Shown: positions 40,537-41,558 of the stretch, piece by piece | Position numbering within the stretch: the stretch's first letter is position 1 | Layout: the number at the start of each line of letters is the position of its first letter | Assembly (NCBI GenBank): GCA_937892395.1 | Contig: CALAGJ010000138.1 | Coordinates: 1 to 41,558 of the forward strand | Length of the DNA: 41,558 bases | DNA from: an uncultured Parafilimonas sp. | GTDB taxonomy: Bacteria; Bacteroidota; Bacteroidia; Chitinophagales; Chitinophagaceae | Reading direction: 5' to 3' | Position numbers and translations under genes: made by a program | The notes under the pieces: model-generated | The model's input: the letters and a program-made list of their open reading frames with translations, nothing else | The model's database searches: none | Told to the model about the DNA's origin: nothing

Positions 40537-40871
40537 CAAATCAAGAAATCAATGAGCGGGTGGCGAAGCTGTGTGGGTGGACAAACATAGCGCCATGCAC
40601 ATGCAAAATTGAACTTCGCGGGAAAGATCCTAACGGATGTTCTGGCCACATTCTAAACTACGCCGAATCACTCGACGCGTGCCGCGAGTTTGAGAGTGGA
40701 ATTTCAGGAAGCGAAGACGTGTCTCTTTACGAGCACTATCTTGGAGAAATTACGGAAAGCGATTCACTTGCCATTCGCCGGTCTTTTGTTGGCGACAGGA
40801 TGAAACTGATTCGCGCCACACCACTCCAACGCTGCGAAGCCTTCCTCCGATTGAAAGGGCAATGGGAATGA
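40533..40871 (+). CDS. Hypothetical phage protein
   Basis: A 112-residue protein starting MTNQEINERVAKLCGW, an opening seen in phage proteins of the DUF2591 type, preceded by GGGGGAG. Cys residues near 23-36 (CTCK, CSGH) could bind metal. The exact function is unknown. Confidence 0.65.
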   Translation: MTNQEINERVAKLCGWTNIAPCTCKIELRGKDPNGCSGHILNYAESLDACREFESGISGSEDVSLYEHYLGEITESDSLAIRRSFVGDRMKLIRATPLQRCEAFLRLKGQWE

Positions 40872-41062
40872 CCCGAGAAGAATCATGGTCCTGGCTTTGC
40901 GCGCACCTTGGCGATCAGAAGGCGTTGGCGACGGTCGCAATATGCAGGCAGTACCCAGACAAACTGGAAGCGATCACGGTCGCCACGTACCACGCGAGCG
41001 ACCCGCGCAGGCAACAATTTCGACAGGCGGTTAGAAAACTGATGGAGAGCGAAAAAGTATGA
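40862..41062 (+). CDS. Hypothetical phage protein
   Basis: A 66-residue protein; either the ATG at 40862 or the one at 40868 is the start. Trp-rich beginning (TREESWSWLCAHLGD) and basic C-terminal helix (RRQQFRQAVRKLM). Overlaps both neighbours by a few bases, as in a packed phage operon. No family recognised. Confidence 0.55.
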   Translation: MGMTREESWSWLCAHLGDQKALATVAICRQYPDKLEAITVATYHASDPRRQQFRQAVRKLMESEKV

Positions 41063-41478
41063 ACATTAAAACCGGAACAGTTGAAGAATTGGCTGAAATG
41101 CTTAGAGGATGCGACGATGACGCGGACAGTCACGTTGTTTGGGTTGCATTCAATGGAGAAGTTCACATTGATCAACGCGCTGTTTTTGAGTCAACGAATC
41201 CGACGGAAGAATATTACTCGAAAACAAGACTTAAAAACATCGACGGCATAAAAAGGTTCGGCTGGGATGAGCATGATCACTGGGTTAAAGGCAAAATGGA
41301 GTACCGAGATCAAAACTTGGGAACCAACAAGTTCATGTTCCAATTCGAGACGCTTTGCCAAGGCAATGGATACTGCGGGAAGGATGGGGCAAAAGATGCT
41401 GCATGGGTGAAGCGATTGCTCGCAATGCTGAAGGCTGATTACGATCAAGGAACAATTGGTTTCACTCAATTCGCATGA
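41059..41478 (+). CDS. Hypothetical phage protein
   Basis: A 139-residue acidic protein that starts MNIKTGTVEELAEMLRG and contains DHWVKGKMEYRDQNLG in the middle. No motif recognised. The start overlaps the previous gene by 4 bases; its TGA overlaps the next ATG. Confidence 0.6.
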   Translation: MNIKTGTVEELAEMLRGCDDDADSHVVWVAFNGEVHIDQRAVFESTNPTEEYYSKTRLKNIDGIKRFGWDEHDHWVKGKMEYRDQNLGTNKFMFQFETLCQGNGYCGKDGAKDAAWVKRLLAMLKADYDQGTIGFTQFA

Positions 41479-41558
41479 ACACCGTTCAACTGATGAAAGC
41501 GGCCCAGAAAATGGCCGATTACGAAAATGCATCGGTCAAAATCTTACGGGATGGCCTT
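41475..41558 (+). CDS. Partial gene at right edge
   Basis: The first 28 codons of a gene (MNTVQLMKAAQKMADYE...) that runs off the window. ATGA overlap with the previous gene supports it. Too short to assign. Confidence 0.5.
   Translation, partial: MNTVQLMKAAQKMADYENASVKILRDGL

Noticed and set aside
1..41558. CRISPR array, insertion sequence or transposase
   Set aside because: No regularly spaced repeats, no transposase and no IS-like ends seen on either strand.

Overview
This window looks like most of a tailed-phage (or prophage) genome from a Bacteroidota host, joined near position 37,920 to a piece of a different, more GC-rich phage. The left part (1 to about 37,920) is AT-rich. Its starts lack Shine-Dalgarno motifs and are preceded by A/T-rich sequence. 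It has a TTTG / TAnnTTTG promoter of the Bacteroidota type, signal peptides ending in xAQ or SQN, and the usual Bacteroidota phage families. The right part (about 37,920 to the end) has G/C-ending codons, clear Shine-Dalgarno sites and its own replication module; its host may be a Verrucomicrobiota-like bacterium, but that is a weak inference.

Layout. 1-2100: a C5-cytosine methyltransferase cut by the window edge, a complete XerC/D-type tyrosine recombinase and a tandem Myb/SANT-like DNA-binding protein. 2041-3050: leftward genes including what looks like the N-terminal stump of a second integrase, then a gene-poor stretch with the 5' half of a tRNA-Gly(CCC) gene flanked by 17-base direct repeats (a probable attachment site). 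3084-10277: early genes, namely an HTH protein, small membrane and outer-membrane proteins, an ERF annealing protein, NinB-like and NinG-like recombination proteins, zinc-ribbon proteins, a DNA methyltransferase, a replication initiator and a stand-alone DnaA domain IV protein. 10328-12599: small unknown genes, a probable lipoprotein gene that starts at ATT, and an XRE repressor-like gene.

12610-37598 is the late region: terminase small and large subunits, a cluster of tiny genes, tail genes up to the tape measure, a leftward Rieske-type gene, then protease, scaffold, major capsid protein, a GIY-YIG homing endonuclease, a tail-tube-like protein, a portal fused to a head-morphogenesis-like domain, connectors, a very long fibre, two glycosidase-like proteins and two holin-like proteins. 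Head genes therefore lie downstream of the tail genes, which is not the textbook order. Four successive genes at 30,538-37,173 begin with signal peptides, which is the strongest candidate for an unusual system here.

37,668-41,558: a DNA methyltransferase whose first third is Bacteroidota-like and last two thirds GC-rich, followed by a DnaT-like replication protein, a DnaC-like helicase loader, a nucleotidyltransferase-like protein, a LuxR-type HTH protein and small phage genes. The contig carries two unrelated replication modules. Either a recombination event at a conserved methyltransferase motif or an assembly chimera explains this; the sequence alone cannot decide.
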